Positions 9,256 through 17,689 of a DNA stretch of 64,000 bases are shown here, in pieces. Every line of letters starts with the position of its first letter. The stretch's first letter is position 1. Source of the stretch: Nannocystis sp. (GTDB taxonomy: Bacteria > Myxococcota_A > Polyangia > Nannocystales > Nannocystaceae). The notes beneath the pieces are model-generated. The model was not told where the DNA came from and did no database searches. It saw only the letters and a program-made list of their open reading frames with translations. The stretch is from contig NZ_JADJNN010000002.1 of NCBI RefSeq assembly GCF_016714285.1, positions 457,001 to 521,000 on the forward strand, read 5' to 3'. The translations under genes were made by a program, and so were the position numbers.

Positions 9256-10913
9256 TCGTTGCTGAGGATCTCGACGATCTGGGCCATCTCGGCCAGCTCG
9301 CTGTCGTTGGGCAGCAGCTCGAGGGCGGACTTCAGCTGCGCCGCGGTGTCGTCGAGGATCGCCGCGAGGTCGGTGGGGCGGGCCTGCCACTGCTCGAGCG
9401 CCGCGGCGTAGCTCTGCACCGCGATGCCCTTGAACAGGCTCGACTGCGAGACCGGCGCCTCGGCGAGCAGCTCCGGCAGCGCCGCCGCGGCCTTGGCCGA
9501 GCGGAGCTCGCCGGTGGCCTCGTCGACGTAGCTGACCTCGACCAGGAGCTTGCCCTCCTTGCCGGCCGCGGGGTCGCAGCTGCGCAGGCGACGGTGCAGG
9601 ACCAGGCTGCTGCTCGGGCCGAGGCGGACGCCGTCGGTGCCGATGTCGGGGTTGTTGAGGCCGTCCTGGCTGGGGTCGCGGATGACATCGAAGCCGCCGG
9701 GGAGGTCGACGTGGACGTGGAGCTCGCGGACCGCGGCGCCGAGGGTGCGCACGAACTGCTCGTCGAAGCGCTTGCTGGCCTCGGCCTCGCTGCCGACGAA
9801 GAGCGAGGCGCCGCGGCCGGCGTGGGCGACGGCGTCCATCATGTCGCTGCGGTAGATGCCGGCATCGCCGACGCCGACGCCGCTGAGGTAGATGCCAGGC
9901 TTTTGCGCGTGGTCGCGGATGACGGCGAGGTCGGTCTCGTTGGCCGTGGCGCCGCCGTCGCTGACGAGGAGCACGCGGTTCCAGGCGCCGGGATCGTAGG
10001 CGGCGTCGGCGAGCTTGTAGGCGGTCATGAGGCCGCTGTAGAGCTCCGCGCTGCCGCCGACGGTGAGCTGGTCGAGCTTGTCGATGATGACGGGGTCATC
10101 GGGGCCGGAGACGTCGTGGAGCTCGAGGATCGTCGAGTTCTTGGCGTTCCAGGTGACGATGGAGAGGACATCGCCCTGGCGGAGGTTGCCGGCGATCGCC
10201 TTGCCGGTGGCGCGGAGCAGGTCCTGCGCCTTGCCGGCCATCGAGTTGGAGTTGTCGAGGGCGAGGGTGAGGCGCACCGGCGGGCGCTGCTCGGCGGGCA
10301 GGTTGTGGGTGCTGACGCCGATCTGGAGGATGAACTCCGGGTCGCTGCCGACCCCGGGCGTCGCGCGCAGCTGCGGCGTGATCACGACCAGGCCGGGCTC
10401 GGCGGCGGGGTAGCCGAAGGTGTAGTAGTTGAAGAACTCCCACGGGCGAATGCGGATGCCGGTCAGCGACACCCAGTCGCTCAGCGCGGCGTCCCGCGCC
10501 TGGGTCGGCGAGACGGTCGCGCTGGCGTCGACCGTGCGCAGCGTGACGCTCACGGGGGTGACGAGGTCGCAGCTCTCGGGGCTCTGCTTGTCGGTGTCGA
10601 GGATGTCCTCGGGGACAGGTTCGACGGGGGGGAGGTCTGACGGTGGGCTCGTCGGGTCGCCGCTGTCGCCGCCGCTGGTGCCGGCGCCGGTGTCTTCGTT
10701 GCCAGCGCCGGTGGCCGGGCTGCTGTCGCCGGAGTTGCTGTCGCTGCTGAGCGCGCCGGTGCTGTCGTCGGCGCCGCCGAGAGTGGCGCCCGAGCTGGAC
10801 TCGAGCTCGCCGGGGTCGCCGGCGCTCGAGCACGCGAGCAGGGGGCCGCAGAGCAGGGCGACCAGGGCCGAGAGCGAGGTGGGGGCGCCGAGGGGGCTGC
10901 GCCGAGATGCCAT
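9252..10913 (-). CDS. VWA-domain lipoprotein (YfbK-like)
   Basis: 553 residues. The signal peptide ends in lipobox LLAC (Cys28), then a Ser/Thr/Gly/Asp linker to about residue 105. A von Willebrand factor A domain follows with the metal-binding motif DNSNSM (DxSxS) and LLVSDGGATANETD; the preceding segment RIRPWEFFNYYTFGYP resembles the leader of YfbK-type proteins. Predicted to face the periplasm or surface and bind a partner through a divalent metal. A palindromic element lies in frame at the linker end (10603-10620). It stands alone, with a 182-base gap upstream. Confidence 0.88.
   Translation of the reverse strand: MASRRSPLGAPTSLSALVALLCGPLLACSSAGDPGELESSSGATLGGADDSTGALSSDSNSGDSSPATGAGNEDTGAGTSGGDSGDPTSPPSDLPPVEPVPEDILDTDKQSPESCDLVTPVSVTLRTVDASATVSPTQARDAALSDWVSLTGIRIRPWEFFNYYTFGYPAAEPGLVVITPQLRATPGVGSDPEFILQIGVSTHNLPAEQRPPVRLTLALDNSNSMAGKAQDLLRATGKAIAGNLRQGDVLSIVTWNAKNSTILELHDVSGPDDPVIIDKLDQLTVGGSAELYSGLMTAYKLADAAYDPGAWNRVLLVSDGGATANETDLAVIRDHAQKPGIYLSGVGVGDAGIYRSDMMDAVAHAGRGASLFVGSEAEASKRFDEQFVRTLGAAVRELHVHVDLPGGFDVIRDPSQDGLNNPDIGTDGVRLGPSSSLVLHRRLRSCDPAAGKEGKLLVEVSYVDEATGELRSAKAAAALPELLAEAPVSQSSLFKGIAVQSYAAALEQWQARPTDLAAILDDTAAQLKSALELLPNDSELAEMAQIVEILSND
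10603..10620. repeat. Palindromic element copy inside the VWA lipoprotein gene
   Basis: ATGTCC-TCG-GGGACAGGT, read on the minus strand in the segment encoding PVPEDILDTD. Confidence 0.65.
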
Positions 10914-11068
10914 GGGAAGTGCCTCAGAAAGCCAAGAGAAGCGGACAGGTCCAGAGGACCAAAGATAAGAAGTAGAGGCCAGTATATCGAGGCGTCGCCG
11001 CGGACGCCACGGGCCGGCGCAGATCGTCGGGGACGACGAGCCGCTGTCCGTGGCGCCCCACGCGTTCG

Positions 11069-11098
11069 AGTGCTTTCAAGTGCTTTCAAGTGCTTTCA
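11069..11098. repeat. Three exact tandem copies of a 10-bp unit
   Basis: AGTGCTTTCA repeated three times, just downstream of the stop of the next minus-strand gene (11096) and unusually AT-rich for the region. Confidence 0.85.
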
Positions 11099-12391
11099 CA
11101 TGGAGGGTGGCCGACCGAGTACGCGATCGAGGGCCTCCTGGGCCCAGACCAGGTGGTCGTACTCGGGTCGGTCGCTGCGCGAGCGCGGGGCGACGATGCG
11201 GGCGACGACGTGCGAGATGGCGTCCTGCGGCTCGGCAGCGCGCTCGACCAGGTGGATCTCGGCGCTCTCGGGGCAGCCGGCGCAGCGCGGGAGGCTCCCC
11301 GGTCGTCCGCTGTAGGCGGCGGTGCAGTCGCTGAAGTGGACGGTGACGATCGGCGGGAGCTCGACCGCGAAGCCGGCGCTGTCGAACTCGCCGAGCTCGA
11401 TCATCTCGAAGGCGAGGCCGTGCATGAAGTAGGTCGCCTGCTGGAGGATCGAGAGATCTCCCGGGAGCCCGCCGAGCTCGAGGTCGACGCTGCCGAAGCG
11501 CCGCATGCCTCGGCTGGCCAGGCGGAAGCGGCCCGGGTAGCGCGGGTCCGGGAAGGGCACGACGGGGATCTGGTCGGCGACGTTGCCGAGGCTGGTCTGC
11601 AGACGCCGCGCGGCGAAGCCGGCCGGGCCGATCGTCTCGAGGGTGTCGGGGTCGTGGATCAGCGCGCCTTGCTGGGCGGCGACCACGCGCACCAGGGTCT
11701 GCAGCAGACGCAGGCCGCGGACGCCGTGCTGGTTGCGGTACTGGGCGCGCAGGACGAGCAGGCCGCGGCGGGTGGTCAGCGAGGCGCGCTCGTCCGGGGT
11801 CAGGTCGCGGGTGAGGTCGGGGTCGGCGAGGACCTTGTCCTCGATCAGGCTCGGGCCGGTGGTTGGGGTCCGCGGGTGGGCCTCGATCGCGAGGCCGAGC
11901 AGGTCGGGGGCGTCTTGCTCGGGGTCGGCGGGCGCCGCGGGGACGCCGAACTCGCGCTCCGGGCGGGCGATGAGGCCGAGCAGCAGCGAGACCTCCTCGT
12001 CGTCCAGGTTGCTGGCGAAGGCCGCGCGCACGGCCGCGTCGAGCTCGGGGCGGGTCGGGGCGGGCCTTGGCTCGCCGGGCAGCAGCAGGACGTAGCTGTA
12101 GGTGATGCGGTCGGCGAACACGACCCGGTGCGGCAGCTCGGCGAGGCGGCGGGCGTCGTCGTCGTCCGGCCGCGGCGCGGTGGTCGGTGCGGTGGTCTGT
12201 GAGGGGGTGGTCGGGGTCGGGGAGGGGGTGGTCGGGGTCGGGCCGCAGGCGAGCAGGGCGGCGAGGGCGGCTGTCTGAAAGGACAGGTAGCGTGGCTGCG
12301 CCGAGCCGTGATGCGAGGCTGTCTTTGGGGACATGTGATGCGTTCGCGCGTCGTGCTGCGAGGCTGTCTTTGGGGACAGGTGATTCGGCAT
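11096..12391 (-). CDS. Lipoprotein of unknown function
   Basis: 431 residues from ATG 12391, or 412 from ATG 12334; the start is unsure because palindromic elements fill the 5' part. A short hydrophobic segment with a lipobox (AALLACG) follows; its first residues (YLSFQ) are themselves encoded by an element copy. Then come a Pro/Thr linker and a domain I do not recognise, with RVVFADRITYSYVLLLPGE, an acidic segment, and a C-terminal Cys pair CAGCPE. The gene begins 7 bases after the dehydratase stop and may be in its transcript. Confidence 0.7.
   Translation of the reverse strand: MPNHLSPKTASQHDARTHHMSPKTASHHGSAQPRYLSFQTAALAALLACGPTPTTPSPTPTTPSQTTAPTTAPRPDDDDARRLAELPHRVVFADRITYSYVLLLPGEPRPAPTRPELDAAVRAAFASNLDDEEVSLLLGLIARPEREFGVPAAPADPEQDAPDLLGLAIEAHPRTPTTGPSLIEDKVLADPDLTRDLTPDERASLTTRRGLLVLRAQYRNQHGVRGLRLLQTLVRVVAAQQGALIHDPDTLETIGPAGFAARRLQTSLGNVADQIPVVPFPDPRYPGRFRLASRGMRRFGSVDLELGGLPGDLSILQQATYFMHGLAFEMIELGEFDSAGFAVELPPIVTVHFSDCTAAYSGRPGSLPRCAGCPESAEIHLVERAAEPQDAISHVVARIVAPRSRSDRPEYDHLVWAQEALDRVLGRPPSM
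12271..12286. repeat. Palindromic element copy in a lipoprotein signal sequence
   Basis: CTGTCT-GAAA-GGACAG. On the minus strand it encodes part of the signal peptide start, YLSFQT. Confidence 0.7.
12319..12334. repeat. Palindromic element copy, first of a 45-bp-spaced pair
   Basis: CTGTCTTTGGGGACAT, followed by GTGATGCG and, 45 bp on, by a second copy with the same core. Confidence 0.75.
12364..12379. repeat. Palindromic element copy, second of a 45-bp-spaced pair
   Basis: CTGTCTTTGGGGACAG then GTGATTCGG. The pair lies at the boundary of two minus-strand genes and alters the N-terminus of the downstream one (LSPKTAS repeated). Confidence 0.75.
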
Positions 12392-12398
12392 GGGGCGC

Positions 12399-13400
12399 TC
12401 AGGCGTGGCGGGTGAGCAGCTCGGCGACGAGGGCGGGGCTGACGTTGCCGCCGGAGAGGAGGACGCCGACGCGGCGGCCGGGGAAGCCGCCGCGGGGGCC
12501 GGTTGTGGTGTCGGCGGGGCCGCGGAGGGCGACGGCGAGGGCGGCGGCGCCGGAGGGTTCGACGAGGATCTTGGCGGAGACGAGGAGGTCGACGAGGGCG
12601 CGGCCGAGCTCGTCGTCGTCGACCTCGAAGCAGGCGGCGAGGGTGCGGCGGGCGACGGCGAAGTTGAGGACGCCGACGCGGGTGGGCTTGAGGCCGTCGG
12701 CGAGGGTCGGGCCGGGCGGGACGGCGACGCGCTCGCCGGCGGCGATCGACCGGGCCATCGCGTTGCAGGTGGCGGGCTCGGCGGAGAAGAGGGGGATGCC
12801 GAGGGCCGCGGCGACCAGGCCGGCGCCGGCGATCAGGCCGCCGCCGCCGACGGGGACGACGATCGCGTCGAGCGGCTCGCCGGTGTCGCGTACGACTTGT
12901 TCGCAGAGCTCGAGGGTGGCGGTGCCCTGGCCGGCGATGATGTGCGGGTCGTCGAAGGGCTCGATCATCGTGGCGCCGTGTTGCAGGGCCAGGGCGAGGG
13001 CGGCGCGGTGGCGGTCGTCGGAGGTGGTGCCGGCGAACACGATCTCCGCGCCGAGGCTGCGCACGCCGGCGACCTTGATCGCGGGGGCGTCGACCGGCAT
13101 GGCGATCCACGCGGGCACGGCGAACTCGCGGGCGGCCAGGGCGACGGCCTGGGCGTGGTTGCCGGAGCTGTAGGTGACGACGCCGCGGGCGCGACGTTCG
13201 GCGGGCAGGCGAAGGAGGGCGTGGATGGCCCCGCGGGCCTTGAAGGCGCCGATCTTCTGCAGGTTCTCGGCCTTGAGGAACAGCTGGCGTCCGGCGCGGG
13301 CGTCGAGCGCGGGGCAGCGGATCACGGGGGTGGTCCAGATGCGGCCGGCCAGGAGGCGGGCGGCGTCGCGGACGTGCTCGAGCGAGAGCTCCTCGGACAT
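12399..13400 (-). CDS. PLP-dependent threonine/serine dehydratase or serine racemase family protein
   Basis: 333 residues, fold type II PLP enzyme. The cofactor lysine is in GAFKARGA (about residue 52), the substrate loop is SSGNHAQAVA, and the phosphate-binding Gly-rich loop is VPVGGGGLIAGAG. There is no C-terminal ACT regulatory domain, so it resembles catabolic threonine dehydratase or serine racemase rather than biosynthetic IlvA. It would deaminate Thr/Ser to a 2-oxo acid plus ammonia, or racemise Ser; sequence alone does not decide. The ATG at 13400 is supported by a TANNNT box 7 bases upstream. Confidence 0.92.
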   Translation of the reverse strand: MSEELSLEHVRDAARLLAGRIWTTPVIRCPALDARAGRQLFLKAENLQKIGAFKARGAIHALLRLPAERRARGVVTYSSGNHAQAVALAAREFAVPAWIAMPVDAPAIKVAGVRSLGAEIVFAGTTSDDRHRAALALALQHGATMIEPFDDPHIIAGQGTATLELCEQVVRDTGEPLDAIVVPVGGGGLIAGAGLVAAALGIPLFSAEPATCNAMARSIAAGERVAVPPGPTLADGLKPTRVGVLNFAVARRTLAACFEVDDDELGRALVDLLVSAKILVEPSGAAALAVALRGPADTTTGPRGGFPGRRVGVLLSGGNVSPALVAELLTRHA

Positions 13401-13407
13401 CGTGAGC

Positions 13408-13413
13408 AGGCTA
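13408..13413 (-). promoter_or_regulatory. TAGCCT -10-like box, leaderless type
   Basis: TAGCCT on the minus strand, 7 bases before the dehydratase ATG. Confidence 0.4.
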
Positions 13414-13436
13414 CACCGAGCGCGCGGGGCCGGGTG

Positions 13437-13607
13437 CGCCAGCGAGGGTGCGGACGAGAAGGCTGCCGGGAGCAGGGCTTGGCTGCGCCAGCGAGGGCGG
13501 ACAAGACGGCTGCCGGGAGCAGGGCTTGGGGCGCCAGCGAGGGCGGACGAGAAGGCTGCCGGGAGCAGGGCTTGGGGCGCCAGCGAGGGTGCGGACGAGA
13601 AGGCTAC
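13437..13607. repeat. Four-copy tandem repeat, 46-49 bp unit, between divergent genes
   Basis: Units carrying GCCAGCGAGGG...CGGACGAGAAGGCT...GGGAGCAGGGCTTGG start near 13437, 13486, 13532 and 13578 (spacings 49, 46, 46). The length is not a multiple of three, so it is not an in-frame coding repeat. It fills most of the 243-base gap. Confidence 0.85.
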
Positions 13608-13643
13608 ACGGCGGGCGCGGGGCTTTGGTACACCTCGGGGGCC

Positions 13644-15803
13644 GTGCGCCTGCCGACGCTCCCGACCTGGCTGTGGATCGCCCTCGCCACGCTGCTGATC
13701 GTCGCGCTCAACACCACGACGATCGCGCTGTGCGGGCCGTGGGACCCGTGGGAGACCCACTACGGCGAGGTGGCGCGGCAGATCCTGGTCCGCGACGACC
13801 CGCTCGACCTGTGGTGGCGGCCGGGCTACGGGCCTGACGGCAACGCGGAGAACACGTTTTGGTCGAAGCCGGCGCTGCCGTTTTGGCTGATGGCGCTGAG
13901 CATGGCGATCTTCGGGGTGGGCACGCGGCCGGCCGCCGACGAGCTGGTGCGCTCGCCGCTGCCGGAGCTGGCGCTGCGGCTGCCGAGCCTGCTCGCGGGG
14001 CTGCTGTGCGCGGCGTTCCTCGGGTACGTGGTGTGGCGACTGCTGCGTGACGAGTCGACGGCGGCCAGCCGCGGCCCGAGCCCGGCGGCGCGGGCGGGGA
14101 TCTTCACGGCGGTGGTGCTGTCGACGATGCCGCAGTGGGCGCTGGTCGGCCGGCAGGCGCTGACGGACATGTTCTTCGTGGCGCCGGTGGTGGTCGCCAT
14201 GGGGGCGTGGGCGCTGGCGTGGTCGCAGCCGGACCGACCGCTGCGGCGGCGGGCGATCGGCGAGCTGTTGCGCCGTCCGGCGCCGGCCGAGGGGGGCGGC
14301 TGGAGCGGCCGGGTGCGCCGCTGGACGCTGCCGTGGGACCGCGCCTACGCGGTGTTCCTGGTCGGGACGATCGCGGCGGCGATCGTCCCGCTGACGGTGC
14401 TGCACATGCACGTGATCAGCGCGGACACGGTGGCGCGGGTGGCCAAGTTCACCAAGAAGCCGGGGGTCCCGAGCGTCGACACGCTGCGCCAGATCCACCT
14501 GCACTTCTTCATCTACTGGGCGGCGGCCGTGGCGGTGCTGCTGCTGAGCCTGCGCTGGGCCCGGCGCTCGCAGGTGTGGATGGGCGTGCTCTACGTGGCC
14601 GCGGGCGTGTCGCTGATCGGGAAGGGGATGATCGGCCCGGGGATCGTCGGGCTGCTGGTGCTCGCCGACATGCTGGTCCGCGGGCGCCTCGACCTGCTGC
14701 GCCGCTCGGGCCTCGGCACCGGGGCGCTGCTGTTCGCGCTGGCCTCGTTCCCGTGGCACCACGCGATGGCGCTGTACCGCGGCGAGCGCTGGGTGAACGA
14801 GCTCATCATCATCAACAACCTGGCCCGCTTCGGCTCCGGCGAGCAGGAGCAGGCGGTCGGGAGCTTCACCTTCTACGTGCGCACGCTCGGGCTGGCGGCG
14901 TTCCCGTGGTCGGGGGCGCTGCCGGCGGCGCTGTGGGGGGCAGCCCGGCAGTTGCGTGGGCCGGCGGCGCTGGGTGGGCGCGGCTCACCTGGCGCGGAGG
15001 ACATGCCCGATGCGCCAGGTGCTTCGAGCCAGGTGCGGGCGGCGGCGCTGCGTCGGCTGGCGCTGCTGTGGGCGGCGGTGACCCTGGCGCTGCTGAGCTA
15101 CAGCGTGACCAAGTACTACCATTACCTGCTGCCGGTGCTGCCGCCGCTGGCGGTGCTGATCGGGCTGTGGCTTGGCGAGCCGGCGGGGGCGCGTAAGACC
15201 TCGTGGGTGGCCGCGGGGGTCGGGGTCGGGGTGTTGGGGCTGGTGCTGCGCGACGTGATCGTGGAGCCGGCGTGGATCGCCCACCTGACGACCTACCTTT
15301 ATGATCAGATGTGGCGCAGCGGGGCGCCGCCGACCGATCGGATGGCCGTGCTGGCGCTGCCCTTCGCGCTCGGGCTGCTGCTGTGGGCGGCGCGGCGCGG
15401 GCGGGCGGCGGCGGCGAGCATGCTGCTGTCGGCGCTGTTGCTGCTCGGGTGGACCCTCAACGTGTACCTGCCGGCGGCGTCGGAGCACTGGTCGCAGCGG
15501 ACGGCGATGCGGGTGTACTTCGACGGCCGCGGACCGCAGGACCCGCTGCTCAGCTGGTGGTTTTACTACCGCGGAGAGAGCTTCTTCTCCAAGGCCAACG
15601 TGTGGGTGCAGAAGGAGGTCGACCGCCAGGAGCTCGAGGACTTCGTCGACACCCAGCGCGGGCAGGGGCGCACGCTGTGGCTGATCACGACCGTGGGCCA
15701 CGGGAAGCGGGCCCGCACGACGCTGCCGGGCGACCTTCGCACGCGCATCGAGACGGTCTACGAGAACGCCCACTACATGCTGCTGCGCGTGCCGGTGCCT
15801 TGA
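13644..15803 (+). CDS. Glycosyltransferase family 39 (ArnT/PMT-like) integral membrane protein
   Basis: 719 residues from GTG 13644, which directly begins the first membrane helix (TWLWIALATLLIVAL). The acidic motif in loop 1, DPWETHYGEVARQIL, corresponds to the D-E catalytic region of GT-C enzymes such as ArnT. About 12 hydrophobic segments follow, with FWSKPALPFW (the F-SKPPL motif of this family) and TKYYHYLLPVLPPLAVL. A soluble C-terminal tail is present. Expected to transfer a sugar from a polyprenyl-phosphate donor on the periplasmic side; acceptor unknown. The in-frame sequence before 13644 is the tandem repeat and is not likely translated. Confidence 0.88.
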   Translation: MRLPTLPTWLWIALATLLIVALNTTTIALCGPWDPWETHYGEVARQILVRDDPLDLWWRPGYGPDGNAENTFWSKPALPFWLMALSMAIFGVGTRPAADELVRSPLPELALRLPSLLAGLLCAAFLGYVVWRLLRDESTAASRGPSPAARAGIFTAVVLSTMPQWALVGRQALTDMFFVAPVVVAMGAWALAWSQPDRPLRRRAIGELLRRPAPAEGGGWSGRVRRWTLPWDRAYAVFLVGTIAAAIVPLTVLHMHVISADTVARVAKFTKKPGVPSVDTLRQIHLHFFIYWAAAVAVLLLSLRWARRSQVWMGVLYVAAGVSLIGKGMIGPGIVGLLVLADMLVRGRLDLLRRSGLGTGALLFALASFPWHHAMALYRGERWVNELIIINNLARFGSGEQEQAVGSFTFYVRTLGLAAFPWSGALPAALWGAARQLRGPAALGGRGSPGAEDMPDAPGASSQVRAAALRRLALLWAAVTLALLSYSVTKYYHYLLPVLPPLAVLIGLWLGEPAGARKTSWVAAGVGVGVLGLVLRDVIVEPAWIAHLTTYLYDQMWRSGAPPTDRMAVLALPFALGLLLWAARRGRAAAASMLLSALLLLGWTLNVYLPAASEHWSQRTAMRVYFDGRGPQDPLLSWWFYYRGESFFSKANVWVQKEVDRQELEDFVDTQRGQGRTLWLITTVGHGKRARTTLPGDLRTRIETVYENAHYMLLRVPVP

Positions 15804-15869
15804 AGTCGGTCAACGCCAGGGTCGATACCAGTGGGTCGACGTCAGTGGGCCAGTTCTGCGGGGGAGGCT

Positions 15870-16655
15870 TCAGGCTCGCAGGGCGCCGCCGCTGCGGGCG
15901 GCCGGGAGGGCGGCCAGGTGCGGGGCGCAGGCGTCCCAGCTGGCCTTGAGCGCGGCGGCCTGGGTGCTCTCGAGGATCTTGCCAGCCTGGCGGCGGCCGA
16001 GGCCCTTGCGCTGGGCGTCGAGGCCGAGCGCGTAGATGGCCTCGGGCATCGACAGGGCGGCGCGCACGCTGCCGAGGTCGATGCCACAACCTCCGCCGCA
16101 GCAGGCGTTGTTGAACATGTAGGCGCCGTTGGCCACCCAGGTGCCCATGCCGAGAGCGATGCCGGCGAGCTCGGCGGCGGCCTCGCTGTCCAGCTCGGCG
16201 ACCGCCGGGGTGCTGGGCTGTTGCCACAAGCCGAGGCGACCGAGCTCGCGGGCGACGTGGCCGAGCAACAGGGAGGGCACGCGAAACAGCTGCGGGGCGA
16301 CGACCAGGACCAGCTCCTGGGCGCGCGCGAAGCTGTGGAGGAGGTGACCGGTGGCGTCGCCCAGCGGGGTGAAGCCGTGCGGCACCGGGGGCTGTCCGGG
16401 CTGGAGGTCGACGAGGGTGAACTCGAGGTCGCTCTGGCCGACCTGCTCCTGGGCGGCGCAGATGAACTCGAACAGGCTGTCGAGGTCGCGGGGGGCCCGG
16501 ACGCCTTTCGCGGGGGTGTCGGTGAACCACTGCGGGCGCAGGGCGGGCGCGCCGAGCTGCGAGATGACGGCCTGGAGGGACGTCGCGAGCCAGCGGCGGG
16601 TCTCCTCGTCGGGGATGAAGGTGGGCGCGGTCGCGTTGGTGCCGAACAGGTACAT
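15870..16655 (-). CDS. Hypothetical protein with Cys/Gly cluster
   Basis: 261 residues from ATG 16655 (MYLFGTNATAP). No signal peptide or membrane span. I do not recognise the family. Features: FIPDEETRRWLATSLQAV near the N-terminus, a hydrophobic central helix (ELVLVVAPQLFRVPSLLLGH) and a distinctive NNACCGGGCGIDLG motif at about residue 195, whose three Cys could bind metal or form disulfides. It is convergent with the glycosyltransferase and divergent from the protease. Confidence 0.65.
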   Translation of the reverse strand: MYLFGTNATAPTFIPDEETRRWLATSLQAVISQLGAPALRPQWFTDTPAKGVRAPRDLDSLFEFICAAQEQVGQSDLEFTLVDLQPGQPPVPHGFTPLGDATGHLLHSFARAQELVLVVAPQLFRVPSLLLGHVARELGRLGLWQQPSTPAVAELDSEAAAELAGIALGMGTWVANGAYMFNNACCGGGCGIDLGSVRAALSMPEAIYALGLDAQRKGLGRRQAGKILESTQAAALKASWDACAPHLAALPAARSGGALRA

Positions 16656-16907
16656 AAGCGACGGACAGGATAGCAAGGGCGGGCGGGTCTCCGACGGCGA
16701 AGTGACGGTGCATGGCGGGTGCATGTGTCCGGTGCGGGCGACGGGTGGGCCGGCGTGGCCGAGCTTGCTCGCGCAGACCTGGCGGCGCGCACGGTCGTTC
16801 GCCGCTGGATGGGGTCGAAGCCTGGCGCGATGTGGCGCTGCGAGGCGGTGCGTGACGCGCAGGCTTTCCTCGAGCGAGGTCCTTGGTCACACTGTGAAGT
16901 GGGGCGC

Positions 16908-17633
16908 ATGGTGGTTCGTGGCGGCGACAGGGGCTTCGTGACGCGGGCGCGCCGCTGGCTGGCGCATGGCTTTCTCATGGGCCTGATCGCGGGCTCGCTG
17001 TGGCTGACGGGGACCCAGGCGCAGGCCTCGGGCGAGCGGGTGGTGCCGGACCTGCGCAATGACCCGCAGGCGCCGGGCCGGCGCGCGGCGGTGCGGATGC
17101 GGATCGCCGTGACGCTGCACGTGGCGACCATGGGCGACCGACCTGCGCTCGACCCCCGTCGACTCGAGCGAGCGATGCGGCGGGCCAACGAGGCGCTGCG
17201 GCAGTTCGGGATCGAGGTGTTCGTGGCCCGCGTCGCGCTGATGCCGGAGGGCTTCGCGGAGATCAAGCACCGCCGTCATCGTCGGGCGCTCGCGGGCTTC
17301 GCCCCGAGCGACGGGACCGTGCACGTGTTCCTGGTCGACACGGTCGAGCTCGGCAGCCTGCTGCGGGCCGATCGCGGGGTGCGTGGGCTGCACTGGCGCT
17401 ACCGCGGCCTGAGCCGCAAGCTGCGCAACCGCGAGTACGTGGTGCTCGGCAACGACGCCCCGGCGACGACGCTGGTCCACGAGATCGGGCACCTGTTCGG
17501 GCTCGAGCACGACCTCGGGCGGCAGAACCTGATGTGCTCGTGTCGCGAGGGGCCGCAGCAGGTCTTCACGCGCGCGCAAGGGGTGGAGATCCGCCGCGGG
17601 GCGGCGCAGTTCATCAGCCGGATCCGCGGCTGA
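16908..17633 (+). CDS. Secreted zinc metalloprotease, metzincin-like
   Basis: 241 residues from ATG 16908, chosen because a signal peptide follows (hydrophobic GFLMGLIAGSLWLTG, cleavage after QAQA). The zinc site HEIGHLFGLEH (His191, His195, His201) has the HExxHxxGxxH pattern of metzincins, and NLMCSC just after fits a Met-turn. Residues 60-180 form an archaemetzincin- or reprolysin-like N-terminal half (LERAMRRANEALRQFGIEVF). No pro-domain is obvious. Likely an extracellular or periplasmic peptidase. Confidence 0.82.
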   Translation: MVVRGGDRGFVTRARRWLAHGFLMGLIAGSLWLTGTQAQASGERVVPDLRNDPQAPGRRAAVRMRIAVTLHVATMGDRPALDPRRLERAMRRANEALRQFGIEVFVARVALMPEGFAEIKHRRHRRALAGFAPSDGTVHVFLVDTVELGSLLRADRGVRGLHWRYRGLSRKLRNREYVVLGNDAPATTLVHEIGHLFGLEHDLGRQNLMCSCREGPQQVFTRAQGVEIRRGAAQFISRIRG

Positions 17634-17677
17634 GCCGGAGCGAGTCGGCCGCGTTCCGTCGGGCCGCGCTCCTGGGA

Positions 17678-17683
17678 TAAGAT
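17678..17683 (+). promoter_or_regulatory. TAAGAT -10-like box, leaderless type
   Basis: TAAGAT, 6 bases before the ATG at 17690. Confidence 0.45.
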
Positions 17684-17689
17684 GCCAGC

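Noticed and set aside
10948..10960. GGTCC-AGA-GGACC hairpin upstream of the VWA gene as a family member
   Set aside because: The arm sequence differs from the CTGTCC/GGACAG core; kept apart.
13437..13607. CRISPR array
   Set aside because: Adjacent near-identical units without unique spacers, and no cas genes.
12390..13643. Long N-terminal extension of the glycosyltransferase frame
   Set aside because: It is antisense to the dehydratase and includes a noncoding tandem repeat; GTG 13644 begins the first membrane helix.
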